Below the pieces are notes generated by a model that did no database searches, was not told where the DNA came from, and saw nothing but the letters and a program-made list of their open reading frames with translations. Positions 8,035 through 16,730 of a stretch of DNA of 47,237 nucleotides are shown one piece after another (position 1 is the stretch's first letter; each line of letters begins with the position of its first letter). The position numbers and the translations under genes are program-made. The DNA comes from Magnetococcales bacterium (GTDB lineage: Bacteria; Pseudomonadota; Magnetococcia; Magnetococcales; UBA8363): assembly GCA_002753515.1 (NCBI GenBank), contig PEAK01000029.1, positions 1 to 47,237 on the forward strand. The letters run 5' to 3'.

Positions 8035-9189
8035 ATGCCCATGACCCGATCCTTCGCCGAAAAAGAGTTTTTTCTCGAAACCTTCCGTGGGAAAACGTTG
8101 TGTTTTGCCCTGATTTCCGGTGCCTCCACCCAAAACGTGGCAACGCTGGTGCGTTGCCTAACCGAATTGGTTCAGGAGGATATTCGCGTTGTATTGCTGG
8201 TCCAACCTCAAGACCGACCTCTTCTGGAAACACAATTAATTCTGGTCACAAAATCGGTTTGTTGGAAAGTCGTGCCTGATAACGAGACGTTACCGTCGCT
8301 GCCTGTCGAATTATGGAAAGCCCCTACCGGGATCATCGCCCTGACAATCGAAACACACGACTGGGCCTCCTTTCTCGATCAGACGGTCCACCTTGCCTTG
8401 GCATGGCGCATGTCCCGGATGATCTTTTTTGCAAGTCAGGGGGGACTGACCGATGACCAAGGGCGACTGGTCACATTTGTTCCTTTTCAAAAATTGTCCG
8501 AACACTTGCGAATGCCGACGCTTGCCGATAACGAATTTCAAAAAAAGCTATTAAAATCGATACTATTTCTTCTTTCACACGGCATGGGGGCGGTAGGATT
8601 ATGCCGCATGGAAGAGTTGCATCGGGAATTGTTCACCTACGAGGGGAGTGGCACCTATTTTTCTTGCGACCATTATTGTCAGGTACGATATTTAGCCTGG
8701 GATGACTTTGCCCAGGTGGCAACATTAATTCATCAAGGAATCAAGGAAGGATTTTTATTGCCTAGGAATGATGAACAAATAGCAAAAATATTACTTAATG
8801 GTTTTGGCGCTTTTTTATCGGGACACCATCTGGCTGGAGTCTGTGGTCTGTTCACCGAAGGTTACGAAACGGAAAACGCCGGAGAAGTCGTGGGATTGTA
8901 CGCCTTGACGCGCTATCAGGGAGAGGGTATTGGGGTCAGGTTGGTACAAGAGTTGAAAAATGAAGGCCAAAAGATGGGGTTGGATTATTTGTTTTCCTGC
9001 ACCCAGCAGCCGCGAGTCATCGATTTTTTTCAGCGTCAGGGGTTTGTGGCGGTGGATCAGACCAACGTTCCGGCAGCCAAGTGGCATGATTATGATCTGG
9101 AACGAAAAAAAAGGGTGCGTTGCCTTGTATTCCATCTGTCCCGTTCCACCGGACAACGTGCGAATCCTCCCCCTGACCCCCTAAATTGA
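8035..9189 (+). CDS. N-acetylglutamate-synthase-like protein (kinase-like domain plus GNAT)
   Basis: The 384-residue product has a C-terminal GNAT acetyltransferase domain (about residues 240-375; the acetyl-CoA loop reads TRYQGEGIGVRLVQEL) and an N-terminal half (about residues 15-180) that looks like the amino-acid-kinase fold of ArgA/NAGS: CFALISGASTQNVATLV followed by a strand ending VVLLVQP. This suggests acetylation of glutamate, the first step of arginine synthesis. However, the N-terminal half is short and lacks clear glycine-rich nucleotide motifs, so the domain may be regulatory only or the enzyme may act on another amine. The frame extends upstream to 8008, but that part lies inside the terminator. 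ATG 8035 or ATG 8041 is the start. No clear Shine-Dalgarno is visible. Confidence 0.6.
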   Translation: MPMTRSFAEKEFFLETFRGKTLCFALISGASTQNVATLVRCLTELVQEDIRVVLLVQPQDRPLLETQLILVTKSVCWKVVPDNETLPSLPVELWKAPTGIIALTIETHDWASFLDQTVHLALAWRMSRMIFFASQGGLTDDQGRLVTFVPFQKLSEHLRMPTLADNEFQKKLLKSILFLLSHGMGAVGLCRMEELHRELFTYEGSGTYFSCDHYCQVRYLAWDDFAQVATLIHQGIKEGFLLPRNDEQIAKILLNGFGAFLSGHHLAGVCGLFTEGYETENAGEVVGLYALTRYQGEGIGVRLVQELKNEGQKMGLDYLFSCTQQPRVIDFFQRQGFVAVDQTNVPAAKWHDYDLERKKRVRCLVFHLSRSTGQRANPPPDPLN

Positions 9190-9220
9190 GGAATCACCCC
9201 TTAATCAAAGGTCACCATCC

Positions 9221-10312
9221 ATGGGCAAGGTATGTATTATCGGGGCTGGCGTCATGGGCACGGCAACGGCCCATCGATTGTTGGAACGAGGCTTTTCAGT
9301 CACGCTCCTGGAAAAATCATTGCCCGGAGCCGAATCGTCTGCCGCCGCCGCCGGTATTCTCGGTGCCCAATCGGAAGTGTCGGGTGCCGGTCCCTTCCTG
9401 GAATTATGCCTAGCCTCCCGGGCCATGTTTCGGGAATACGTTCGGGAACTCGAAAGCCTTTCCGGGGTAGGGTGCGATTTTGAAGATTCGGGGGTGCTGG
9501 AAGTCGCCTTGACCCCTGCCGAAGGACGCTTGGCCGCCGGTCGGGCGCAGTGGATGTTGGAGCAAGGACTCAAAGTGGAATTGTTGGATCGGGAACAGGC
9601 CAAACAATTGGAACCCAACTTAACCGATCGGATGGTGGGAGCCAATTTCTACCCCGAGGATTGCCAACTCGATCCCGTCCGCTTGGCTAGCGCCCTGGCT
9701 GGGACGGTCCATCGTCTGGGCGGGGTGTTTCAAACCGGATTGCAAGTCCTGGGACTCGAAACCCGGCAGGGAAAAGCCAGCGGTGTACGAACCAGTGCCG
9801 GTGTCATCCCCGCCGATTGCATCGTCGTAGCCGGAGGGGCGTGGAGTACCGGCATTGCCGATCTTCCCCCAACCCGAACCACGATCAAACCCATGTCGGG
9901 ACAAATCATCCAGGTTTTGACGCGTCCATCGGCATTGCGCCATGTTCTGTACGGCTATCAAGGTTATGTCGTCCCCCGGCGCGATGGCCGCGTTCTCATG
10001 GGCTCCACGCTGGAGGAACGCGGCTTTGATAAAGCGGTCACCCTGAATGGCTTGCACCGGATTTCCAGCATGGCCCGCGATCTGGCACCCATTCTGGGCG
10101 AGGCACGCCTGGACGCCACTTGGTCGGGATTACGCCCCGCCTCCGCCGATGGCCTGCCAATGCTCGGCGAATCCCGGCATCTCCCCGGATTGTTCTTTGC
10201 CACAGGACACTATCGGAACGGTATTCTTCTCACCCCCATCACCGGGCGTATCCTGGCCGATCTGATCGAAAAGAAAACGCCTCCGGTCACCGTGGAGCCC
10301 TTCCTGCCGTGA
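9221..10312 (+). CDS. thiO: Glycine oxidase ThiO (FAD-dependent)
   Basis: A 363-residue FAD-dependent amine oxidase of the DAO family. The N-terminal dinucleotide-binding motif VCIIGAGVMGTATAHRLLERG (at residue 4) is followed by an acidic strand end LLEKS and the FAD-contact stretch SSAAAAGILGAQ. The C-terminal block SGLRPASADGLPMLGESRHLPGLFFATGHYRNG is typical of ThiO, which oxidises glycine to the imine used for the thiazole ring of thiamine. No thiG/thiS gene lies nearby, although thiC occurs at about 36 kb. The stop codon overlaps the GTG start of mnmA (GTGA at 10309), so both are translated from one message. The other possible role is a general D-amino-acid or sarcosine oxidase. Confidence 0.85.
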   Translation: MGKVCIIGAGVMGTATAHRLLERGFSVTLLEKSLPGAESSAAAAGILGAQSEVSGAGPFLELCLASRAMFREYVRELESLSGVGCDFEDSGVLEVALTPAEGRLAAGRAQWMLEQGLKVELLDREQAKQLEPNLTDRMVGANFYPEDCQLDPVRLASALAGTVHRLGGVFQTGLQVLGLETRQGKASGVRTSAGVIPADCIVVAGGAWSTGIADLPPTRTTIKPMSGQIIQVLTRPSALRHVLYGYQGYVVPRRDGRVLMGSTLEERGFDKAVTLNGLHRISSMARDLAPILGEARLDATWSGLRPASADGLPMLGESRHLPGLFFATGHYRNGILLTPITGRILADLIEKKTPPVTVEPFLP

Positions 10313-11427
10313 ACCGGGATATCAACCAATCCCGTGAACGGGTCGCCGTCGCCATGTCGGGAGGGGTCGATTCATCGGTAACAGCCGCCTGGTTGGTGGA
10401 ACAGGGGTATGATGTCGTTGGATTGACCATGACCTTGTGGCAGGATGCGGGTGTACGATCCAACACCCGAAGTTGCTGCACCACCAACGATGCCGAAGAT
10501 GCCCGGCGCGTGGCACAAACACTGGGGATTCCATTTTATATCGTTGCCATGCAAGATCTTTTTCAAGCTGCCGTCGTGACTCCTTTCCTGCACTCCTATG
10601 CCGTTGGACGTACCCCCAACCCGTGCATCTTGTGCAATCAGGAGATTAAATTCAATCATTTATTGGCAAAAGCGTGCAACTTGGGGGCCGCATTTTTGGC
10701 TACCGGCCATTATGCCCAAATTCACCTGAGCCCCGAGAACAAACCACAGCTTTTTCGTGGCGTCGATCCCCGCAAGGATCAATCCTATTTCCTGGCCAGC
10801 ACACCTCGGAAAATGCTGGAAAAAATTCGCTTTCCCCTCGGTGTGATGACCAAGGGGGAAACCCGTCGACTGGCACAACACTTTAACCTGCATCTGGCAC
10901 AAAAACGCGAAAGCCAGGATGTTTGTTTCGTTCCCGATGGGGACTATGCCGCCTTTTTTCACCACCATGGTTACTCTGATCTGCCCGGTCCCATACGCGG
11001 ATTGGATGGCAAACTTTTGGGACAGCATCGGGGCATTCACGGCTATACCATAGGGCAAAGGCGGGGTTTGGGACTCGCAACACCCAAGCCGATGTTTGTT
11101 GTAGCCATCGATGCGCGAGAAAATACATTGATAGTTGGACCGGAAGAATCCCTGTTGGGGCAAGGTGCCCGGTTGAGCGGAATCAACTGGCTCATCGACC
11201 TGGATCGCCTCGCCCCCGCCATCGAACTTCAGGCCAAAATCCGTTACGCCTCACCCCCGGTTGCCGCAACCTTGACGTTGGGCGCAACACCAGAACAAGG
11301 TACCCTCCTGTTTCACGCACCCCAAAGGGCTATCACCCCGGGTCAGGCATGTGTGTTTTACCGGGAAAACCAGGTTCTCGGAGGTGGGTGGATCGACGAA
11401 AACCTGTGCAATATCACATTGGAATAA
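10309..11427 (+). CDS. mnmA: tRNA 2-thiouridylase MnmA
   Basis: A 372-residue enzyme that thiolates U34 in tRNAs for Lys, Glu and Gln. The ATP pyrophosphatase loop is AMSGGVDSSV at about residue 15, the catalytic cysteine lies in GRTPNPCILCNQEIKF, and the second catalytic cysteine in RESQDVCFVPDGDY, about 100 residues later. A C-terminal beta-barrel tRNA-binding region follows (HGYTIGQRRGLG onwards). The start is GTG at 10309, overlapping the thiO stop, with GGAG about ten bases upstream. The frame is open much further back (to 10120) but only inside thiO. Length matches the family. Pairing with a thiamine gene is not functionally required, although both use sulfur chemistry. Confidence 0.96.
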   Translation: MNRDINQSRERVAVAMSGGVDSSVTAAWLVEQGYDVVGLTMTLWQDAGVRSNTRSCCTTNDAEDARRVAQTLGIPFYIVAMQDLFQAAVVTPFLHSYAVGRTPNPCILCNQEIKFNHLLAKACNLGAAFLATGHYAQIHLSPENKPQLFRGVDPRKDQSYFLASTPRKMLEKIRFPLGVMTKGETRRLAQHFNLHLAQKRESQDVCFVPDGDYAAFFHHHGYSDLPGPIRGLDGKLLGQHRGIHGYTIGQRRGLGLATPKPMFVVAIDARENTLIVGPEESLLGQGARLSGINWLIDLDRLAPAIELQAKIRYASPPVAATLTLGATPEQGTLLFHAPQRAITPGQACVFYRENQVLGGGWIDENLCNITLE

Positions 11428-11486
11428 AAACGTTTTGTATTCCTTTAATAAAAACAACACCTTCCATCAACCGGAACATCACAGCC

Positions 11487-11936
11487 ATGCCAACCAACAA
11501 ACTTCTCGATACGATCTCCTTTTTTAGCATTTTCTCCAAGGAAGAAAAACAACTCATCCTGGATTCGGAAAGTTACTTTGAAAGTTTCGAGCCAGGAGAA
11601 AAAATCATTGAGGAAGGATCGACAGACAGCAATTTGTACATTCTGATCAAGGGCAAGGCGAGGGTGAGTAAACGAGATCATCCCGAACATGTATTGGCTG
11701 TTTTGGGGGGTGGGACGGTTATGGGGGAGTTGTCTTTTTTGACACGTCGCCCCCGTTCAAGTGACGTGACCGCGACAGAAAAAGTGGTCTGTTTCACCCT
11801 CAATAGCGAAACAATGGCCCAGCTTCAATCCAGTATGCAGCATAAAATCAAGGATCAATTGATTGAAGTATTGATAGGCCGGCTCGATGATATGAATGCG
11901 TTATACTTGAATTCATTACGTCAGGAGACTGCGTAG
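11487..11936 (+). CDS. Stand-alone cyclic-nucleotide-binding-domain protein
   Basis: The 150-residue product is a single cNMP-binding (Crp-like) beta-barrel domain without a DNA-binding helix-turn-helix. The barrel core runs from LLDTISFFSIFSKEE to about residue 120. The binding cassette region reads VMGELSFLTRRPRSSDV, matching the phosphate-binding consensus (GEL..L....R...V). A C-terminal amphipathic helix ends the protein. Such proteins act as cAMP/cGMP-responsive partners or adaptors. The partner is unknown. The start ATG 11487 was chosen because homology begins there; no strong Shine-Dalgarno is visible. A second, unrelated protein with this domain occurs in the window at 43435-45063. 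Confidence 0.85.
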   Translation: MPTNKLLDTISFFSIFSKEEKQLILDSESYFESFEPGEKIIEEGSTDSNLYILIKGKARVSKRDHPEHVLAVLGGGTVMGELSFLTRRPRSSDVTATEKVVCFTLNSETMAQLQSSMQHKIKDQLIEVLIGRLDDMNALYLNSLRQETA

Positions 11937-12028
11937 GGTGTAGAATGACCGAGTGTGAAAAAAGTAGTGGTTTTGTCTTAATCTGGTGACTGAATTTACC
12001 GTAAAGATAGTGTTTTACCCAATTTGTT

Positions 12029-12931
12029 ATGACTGATACCACCCATCCGCAACGGTATGATGCGACACTGAAGTCTATTTTCCAGACTCCACCGCAACAT
12101 CTGCTTCAGATGCTCATCGGCCAAGAGGCTTGTGAACTTTTGACCGTCGAATTTCCATCGGTGCGTAAGCGTTTGCCCGATTTGCTGGTTCGGCTGAAGG
12201 ATGGAAGCATCTGCCATCTCGAACTGCAGAGCGGTTCCGACATAGACATGCATTGGCGGATGCTGGAGTATTATGCGCTGATCCGGCGACTGTATCCCGC
12301 CGCATCTCTCACACAACTGGTGCTGTTCGTGGGCGAAGGTAATCCGGTCTTTCCAGTTGCGATTGAAGAAGGACCGTTGACTTTCCGTTATACTGTGCGA
12401 AACATCCGGGAAGTTGACTGTCGACTATTGCTGACCAGCGCATGCGTGGAAGAAAATATCCTGGCTATACTGTGCCGCATGCCAGACGAGCGAGGCACCA
12501 TCCGGGAAATACTAACCCGCATTGCGAGCCTGGAGCCAAAGGCCAGGGCCGATGCGTTGGAACAACTGGTGATCCTGTCCGGATTAAGAAAACTGGGACC
12601 GGTCATTCGTGAGGAGGTTAAAATAATGGCTATTACCTTTAACGTGATGGAAAATGAGTTCCTTCGGGACTTGTTTATGCAGGGACTGCAGGAGGGCGAA
12701 AAAAAAGGCGAAAAAAAAGGCGAAAAAAAAGGCGAAAAAAAGGGCGAAAAAAAGGGCGAAAAAAAAGGCGAAGCTAGGATGCTAACACGCATGCTGCAAC
12801 GCCGCTTCGGCACCGTACCTGACTGGGCCAGCGAAAAAATAGCCAAAGCAAAATCAACGACCCTGGAGGAATGGAGCCTGCGCTTTATAGATGCCCAATC
12901 ATTGGACGACGTTTTTTCGGACTCCAAGTGA
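12029..12931 (+). CDS. Rpn-family PD-(D/E)XK nuclease with DUF4351-like C-terminus
   Basis: A 300-residue protein of the Rpn/YhgA-like group (often labelled putative transposase). The nuclease core at the N-terminus begins RYDATLKSIF, and the PD-(D/E)XK residues are Asp51 (RLPDLLV), Glu65 and Gln67 (CHLELQS). The C-terminal 50 residues match the DUF4351 tail (RMLQRRFGTVPDW, then TLEEWSLRFIDAQSLDDVF). Between them lies a perfect GEKK repeat, residues 223-246, encoded by A-rich 12-bp units. Rpn proteins are DNA nucleases, recently tied to phage defence and recombination. The gene is monocistronic, transcribed toward the minus-strand TatD gene. A decayed copy of the same tail occurs at 41717-41812. 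Confidence 0.85.
   Translation: MTDTTHPQRYDATLKSIFQTPPQHLLQMLIGQEACELLTVEFPSVRKRLPDLLVRLKDGSICHLELQSGSDIDMHWRMLEYYALIRRLYPAASLTQLVLFVGEGNPVFPVAIEEGPLTFRYTVRNIREVDCRLLLTSACVEENILAILCRMPDERGTIREILTRIASLEPKARADALEQLVILSGLRKLGPVIREEVKIMAITFNVMENEFLRDLFMQGLQEGEKKGEKKGEKKGEKKGEKKGEKKGEARMLTRMLQRRFGTVPDWASEKIAKAKSTTLEEWSLRFIDAQSLDDVFSDSK
12695..12766 (+). repeat. Six tandem 12-bp units GGCGAAAAAAAA in the Rpn gene
   Basis: Six units of GGC-GAA-AAA-AAA or GGC-GAA-AAA-AAG follow without interruption, then half a unit. Four units contain runs of eight A residues. In-frame unit loss or gain changes the linker length by four residues, while slippage within an A8 run would shift the frame and remove the C-terminal domain. 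Confidence 0.97.
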
Positions 12932-12938
12932 TCCATCC

Positions 12939-12974
12939 AGGGGTACTATTTTGCAAAGTCCCGCTGGTGCCCCT
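12939..12974. terminator. Possible bidirectional terminator between convergent genes
   Basis: AGGGGTAC (12939-12946) can pair with GTGCCCCT (12967-12974), eight base pairs with one G-T pair, with a T-rich run (TTTCCTT) after it on the plus strand. It lies between the ends of the Rpn gene and the TatD/radical-SAM gene. The 20-base loop weakens the call. Confidence 0.35.
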
Positions 12975-12978
12975 TTCC

Positions 12979-14358
12979 TTACCCCAGGGCGTTCAAGGTG
13001 CGCTTTCTAAACCGGACCCCCAACTCGTCTTGGGCCATGGTTTGGCAGCGAGCAATGTCCACCCCTGCCAAACCTTCGATGGCCGTCACCTGGACATCGG
13101 GAACATGGCGCTTGACCAAGCGACAAAATTCCTTGACCGCCTCGTAGGAGCCTGCCAATGACGGCAGGCAATGCTGCTCGTAGAGCGCCGCATCCTGGGC
13201 ATTCAAAGAGACCGAGACCGCATCCACCACCCCGGCCAATTCTGGCGTAACGTCCCGGCCATGCACCAGGTTGGCCAAGCCGTCGGTATTGACCCGCACC
13301 CGGGGACAACCGTGCCTCTTGGCCCAACGAGCGACCTCCAGCAAGACCGGCAAGCGTAAGGTCGGTTCCCCATATCCGCAAAAAACCAGTTCGTCATAGG
13401 AAGCCATATCGCCCAGAGCGGCAATGATTTCGGCAGCTTTGGGATTGCGTTGCAGGGATAAATCATAGTGGTGAACCACCGGTTTATCCCACTTGGGGCA
13501 AAACGCGCATCGTAACGTACACCCACGGGTCAGATTGACGTACAACCCACGGCCAATGGCATAGACCAAGGTCTCTTTTGGCACCGATTGGGCCTGCAAC
13601 GCAAAAAGTTGGCGATAGTTGCGGGTGGTGATTTCCGCCAACTCCTCCAGGGTCACCCCCTTGACCTTCGCCAGCATTCGGGCCACTTCCACCACATAGG
13701 CTGGTTCATTGCGTTTGCCACGGTACGGAATCGGTGCCAAATACGGGGAATCGGTCTCCAATAACAACCGATCCAACGGCACCGAGGACGCCACCTGCCG
13801 CAGCGCTTCAGCCGTACGAAAGGTAACGACACCCGAAAAGCTGATGTAAAAACCAATATCGAGCGCCCAATGCGCCATTTCCCTGGAGCCGGTAAAACAA
13901 TGAATCACTCCCCCACATTCCTCTCCCCGTTCCTCTTCCAAGACGCGTCTGGTATCCGTTTCAGCCTCACGGGTATGCACCACCAACGGCAAATGCCGCG
14001 CCACCGCGACCCGCACATGTTCGCGAAACACCCGCTCCTGGTCCCCTTTGTCCGAATGATTGTAATGAAAATCAAAACCGGTCTCACCAACAGCAACCAT
14101 TTTTGGATGATTCAAAGCATTAAACAACTCTTGCGCCAAATTGGCTCCCGCCTCCCGGGCATAATGGGGATGAATGCCCGCTGTAGTAACCACGTGATCG
14201 TAGGGTTCAATCAGTTTGAGAATCGCCTCGGTTTCAGTCAACCGGGTACCGATGGTGTTTAAATAGCTGACGCCCGCCTGTCGGGCGCGCTCGATGATAG
14301 TCTCCAAGTCTCCGGTAAAATCTGGAAAATTTAAATGGCAATGACTGTCTGCAAGCAT
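12979..14358 (-). CDS. TatD-family hydrolase fused to a TatD-linked radical SAM domain
   Basis: A 459-residue two-domain protein. The first 255 residues are a TatD metal-dependent DNase/hydrolase: DSHCHLNF at residues 4-11 (two metal-binding histidines), VGETGFDF, VVHTREAE, IHCFTGS and LETDSPYLAP are all present. The rest is a radical SAM domain with the cluster motif CTLRCAFC (CxxxCxxC) after LYVNLTRG, and the GYGEPTLR segment that follows in the known TatD-linked radical SAM family. In other bacteria the two are usually separate neighbouring genes. Here they are one polypeptide. It is the last gene of the long fab-tmk-holB operon, starting directly after the PSP1 stop codon. The reaction of the radical SAM part is unknown. 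Confidence 0.9.
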   Translation of the reverse strand: MLADSHCHLNFPDFTGDLETIIERARQAGVSYLNTIGTRLTETEAILKLIEPYDHVVTTAGIHPHYAREAGANLAQELFNALNHPKMVAVGETGFDFHYNHSDKGDQERVFREHVRVAVARHLPLVVHTREAETDTRRVLEEERGEECGGVIHCFTGSREMAHWALDIGFYISFSGVVTFRTAEALRQVASSVPLDRLLLETDSPYLAPIPYRGKRNEPAYVVEVARMLAKVKGVTLEELAEITTRNYRQLFALQAQSVPKETLVYAIGRGLYVNLTRGCTLRCAFCPKWDKPVVHHYDLSLQRNPKAAEIIAALGDMASYDELVFCGYGEPTLRLPVLLEVARWAKRHGCPRVRVNTDGLANLVHGRDVTPELAGVVDAVSVSLNAQDAALYEQHCLPSLAGSYEAVKEFCRLVKRHVPDVQVTAIEGLAGVDIARCQTMAQDELGVRFRKRTLNALG

Positions 14359-14361
14359 GAC

Positions 14362-15771
14362 TCACTCCGATGTGGCAACCGGTGGTTCGGGAGACTGGTT
14401 TACCACAGACGATGTTTTTTTCTTTTTGCGGCGACGTTTTTTGCGTACGGTCGTACCCCCTGGAGCGTTTTTTTCCTCAGCGACCCCTTCCTCTCGATTA
14501 TCCGGCTCCGCACTTGGTCCAACCTCCCCATCGCCAGCTGCTACCGGGATTGCGTTCGACCGATCTGCCGCCACCCCGGCCTGATCACCCGACATATCCG
14601 ATTTTTTGCGATTTTTTCTCTTCCGGGAGCGCCGCTTCTTTTCCCCACTTGCCGATGTGTCCTCCGCCTGCAAACCGGCCCCACCCTGAGCAGTCGCAAC
14701 GCCCGATGTCACCATATCCGGTTTATGACTTGTTTTTTCTTCAATGTGTTGGGCAGTCTCCGGTCCCGCCACGTCCGGTTTTTCCGCCAACAGAGAGGAT
14801 GCCGGACAATATTCCCGTGTTCCATCGGCCAATTGACAGACAACACTCCCCTGCAAAGGATGGACGGTACGAATCTGTACTGCACGACCATCCCGTGTCC
14901 AATAATGCCCTTTCAGTGTCGGCAACGATTCCCGAAGGTGGGTATAGGTATCATTTTCGTAGGCCAGACAACACATCAGCCGACCGCAAACACCGGAAAT
15001 ACCCTCTGGATTCAATGATAAATCCTGATTTTTGGCCATGCGGACCGAAACAGGATGAAATTTTTTTAAAAATTGTGCGCAACAAAAATCTTTGCCGCAA
15101 TTGCCCACCCCACCCAGCATTTGGGTTTCATCACGCACTCCGATGTGGCGCATTTCTATGCGAACATTGAGTTTTTCCGTCAGTTGCTTGACCAATTCAC
15201 GAAAATCGACCCGAGCCTCGGAGGTAAACGTAAAGATGGCCTTGGTCCCGCTTGGTTGATAGACCACCCGGGACAACTTCATTGGCAATCCCTCCTGGCG
15301 AATCAACTCCCGACCCAATATCTTGGCTTGAAGTTCTTTTTCACGCAATTCATTGGCCTTGATCTCTTCTTCCGGACCCAATTTTCGGACAATCCGGGTT
15401 ATCCGTCCTGGATAGAGTGACCTGGAATCATTTTTGCTAGTGTACACACTGCCAGAAACGAAAATCACCCGACCTGTCGTTTCCCCATCCCGGGTCTGCA
15501 CCAGCAATGGATCCCCGGGGATCAAATCTGGAAAGTTGGCCACCACGCGGTACACCATGCACGATTCCAGCAAGCGAATCCCGACAATCCGTTTTTCCCC
15601 CTTCGCCGAACGGGGATACCCCTTTTGTCCCGCAAAAGGTTCCTTGTCCTGCTGGGTTAGGCGACTCCCCGCCGCCTCCATCTCGTCCTCCGCCCAGTCC
15701 AGGTGAGGTGTCGCGCCAAGCTCAGGCTCAGCGGGCGTTTTTTCTTCCGCTATCGCCGGATCGTCGTTCAC
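14362..15771 (-). CDS. PSP1/RicT-domain protein with long basic tail
   Basis: A 469-residue protein. After a variable, acidic N-terminus of about 75 residues comes the PSP1 (YaaT/RicT) domain: RVIFVSGSVYTSKN onward, GTKAIFTFTSEARVDFRELVKQL, and the cysteine-rich core GNCGKDFCCAQFLKKF plus CGRLMCCLAYE, whose cysteines bind an Fe-S cluster in the RicAFT complex. The last 170 residues are low complexity, rich in Lys/Arg, with two basic clusters. That suggests RNA binding. The start is GTG at 15771, overlapping the holB stop (GTGA). An upstream ATG at 16023 lies within holB and is rejected. In many bacteria psp1 follows holB, so the context supports the call. Confidence 0.88.
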   Translation of the reverse strand: MNDDPAIAEEKTPAEPELGATPHLDWAEDEMEAAGSRLTQQDKEPFAGQKGYPRSAKGEKRIVGIRLLESCMVYRVVANFPDLIPGDPLLVQTRDGETTGRVIFVSGSVYTSKNDSRSLYPGRITRIVRKLGPEEEIKANELREKELQAKILGRELIRQEGLPMKLSRVVYQPSGTKAIFTFTSEARVDFRELVKQLTEKLNVRIEMRHIGVRDETQMLGGVGNCGKDFCCAQFLKKFHPVSVRMAKNQDLSLNPEGISGVCGRLMCCLAYENDTYTHLRESLPTLKGHYWTRDGRAVQIRTVHPLQGSVVCQLADGTREYCPASSLLAEKPDVAGPETAQHIEEKTSHKPDMVTSGVATAQGGAGLQAEDTSASGEKKRRSRKRKNRKKSDMSGDQAGVAADRSNAIPVAAGDGEVGPSAEPDNREEGVAEEKNAPGGTTVRKKRRRKKKKTSSVVNQSPEPPVATSE

Positions 15772-16730
15772 AGGCTGGCTCCCGAGGTACGTATCATTTT
15801 GATGAATATCCCCTCCAACAGGTAACGCTTGTTGACATTGAACGTCTCCCCCCGGGCAAATATCTCCCTGGCAAAAGCCTCCACCGCAAGCCAGGCCCGT
15901 ACCCCTCCAGCCCCACTGTCGGAGCGGACACTTTCCCGGACCCGCTCCACCAACCAGCGGCCAACCACTGTCCTCGCCAGGGCAAAGCGCTCCTCCTTGG
16001 ACCAATGTTCCGCCACATCGCACAACTTGGTCAGCCCCCCATGCGTCATAAGCTCTCGCAATTCGTCATGCAACCGGCTGCATTCGTCCAATTGCCCACC
16101 CGCGACAAAGTTCAGCCCAAAACCCACATTACCCTCCGAATAATGCCACACCCCATCCCATTCGGTATCCTTGAGCGATGTCTTATCCGCAAGGATACGA
16201 AAGAAATCATCCTTGGAAAGGGCGTTAAAGGGGTAGATGACGCAGCGGGAGCGGATCGTTGCCAGCAGCATCCCCGGACGCGACGAAACCAAAATGAGGA
16301 TGGATTGCGCAGGGGGTTCTTCCAACGTTTTGAGCAAGGCGTTGGCTGCTGCCGGGTTCATTGACGCCGCATCATCAATTATGGCTACTTTCCACGGTGA
16401 CTCCATAGGAGTCAAAGATAAAAAACGCGCCAACTCCCGTATTTGATCCACGGCAATGCGTGTTTTTTTTTCCGCCATTTCCACCACGATCAGGTCAGGG
16501 TGACAGCGCATGGCCACTTTGTGACAGGAGGGACAACGTAGACATCCCGTAACCGTGGCGCTGTCCTTTGGGGTATCCTGACATAACAAAGCCTGTGCCA
16601 AAGCACGGGCCACCGTTGCCTTACCCACCCCTTCCGGGCCGGTGAACAGATAGGCATGAGACAGGTTACCCGCCTGCAAGCCGGCCTGCAACCCCCGCAC
16701 GATTTCCCGATGACCAACGATCTCATTCAA
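15768..16730 (-). CDS. holB: DNA polymerase III delta' subunit HolB
   Basis: A 320-residue clamp-loader subunit. Residues 1-170 form the AAA+ module: YLFTGPEGVGKATVARAL holds a Walker A with lysine retained but Ala in place of Ser/Thr, as expected for the non-hydrolysing delta' subunit. The zinc module CLRCPSCHKV with a preceding Cys, and the delta' sequence ANALLKTLEEPPAQSILILVSSRPGMLLATIRSRC are diagnostic. The C-terminal collar region follows. Start is TTG at 16730, overlapping the tmk stop by eight bases. The tmk-holB-psp1-tatD order is widely conserved. Confidence 0.95.
   Translation of the reverse strand: MNEIVGHREIVRGLQAGLQAGNLSHAYLFTGPEGVGKATVARALAQALLCQDTPKDSATVTGCLRCPSCHKVAMRCHPDLIVVEMAEKKTRIAVDQIRELARFLSLTPMESPWKVAIIDDAASMNPAAANALLKTLEEPPAQSILILVSSRPGMLLATIRSRCVIYPFNALSKDDFFRILADKTSLKDTEWDGVWHYSEGNVGFGLNFVAGGQLDECSRLHDELRELMTHGGLTKLCDVAEHWSKEERFALARTVVGRWLVERVRESVRSDSGAGGVRAWLAVEAFAREIFARGETFNVNKRYLLEGIFIKMIRTSGASL

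Noticed and set aside
12388-12936. 182-residue minus-strand frame under the Rpn gene with FSPFFSPF repeats
   Set aside because: The repeats are the reverse reading of the GEKK units; no independent support.
14357-15170. Plus-strand frames of up to 266 residues opposite the PSP1 gene
   Set aside because: Antisense to the PSP1 domain gene; Pro/Phe-rich composition reflects the basic tail in reverse.
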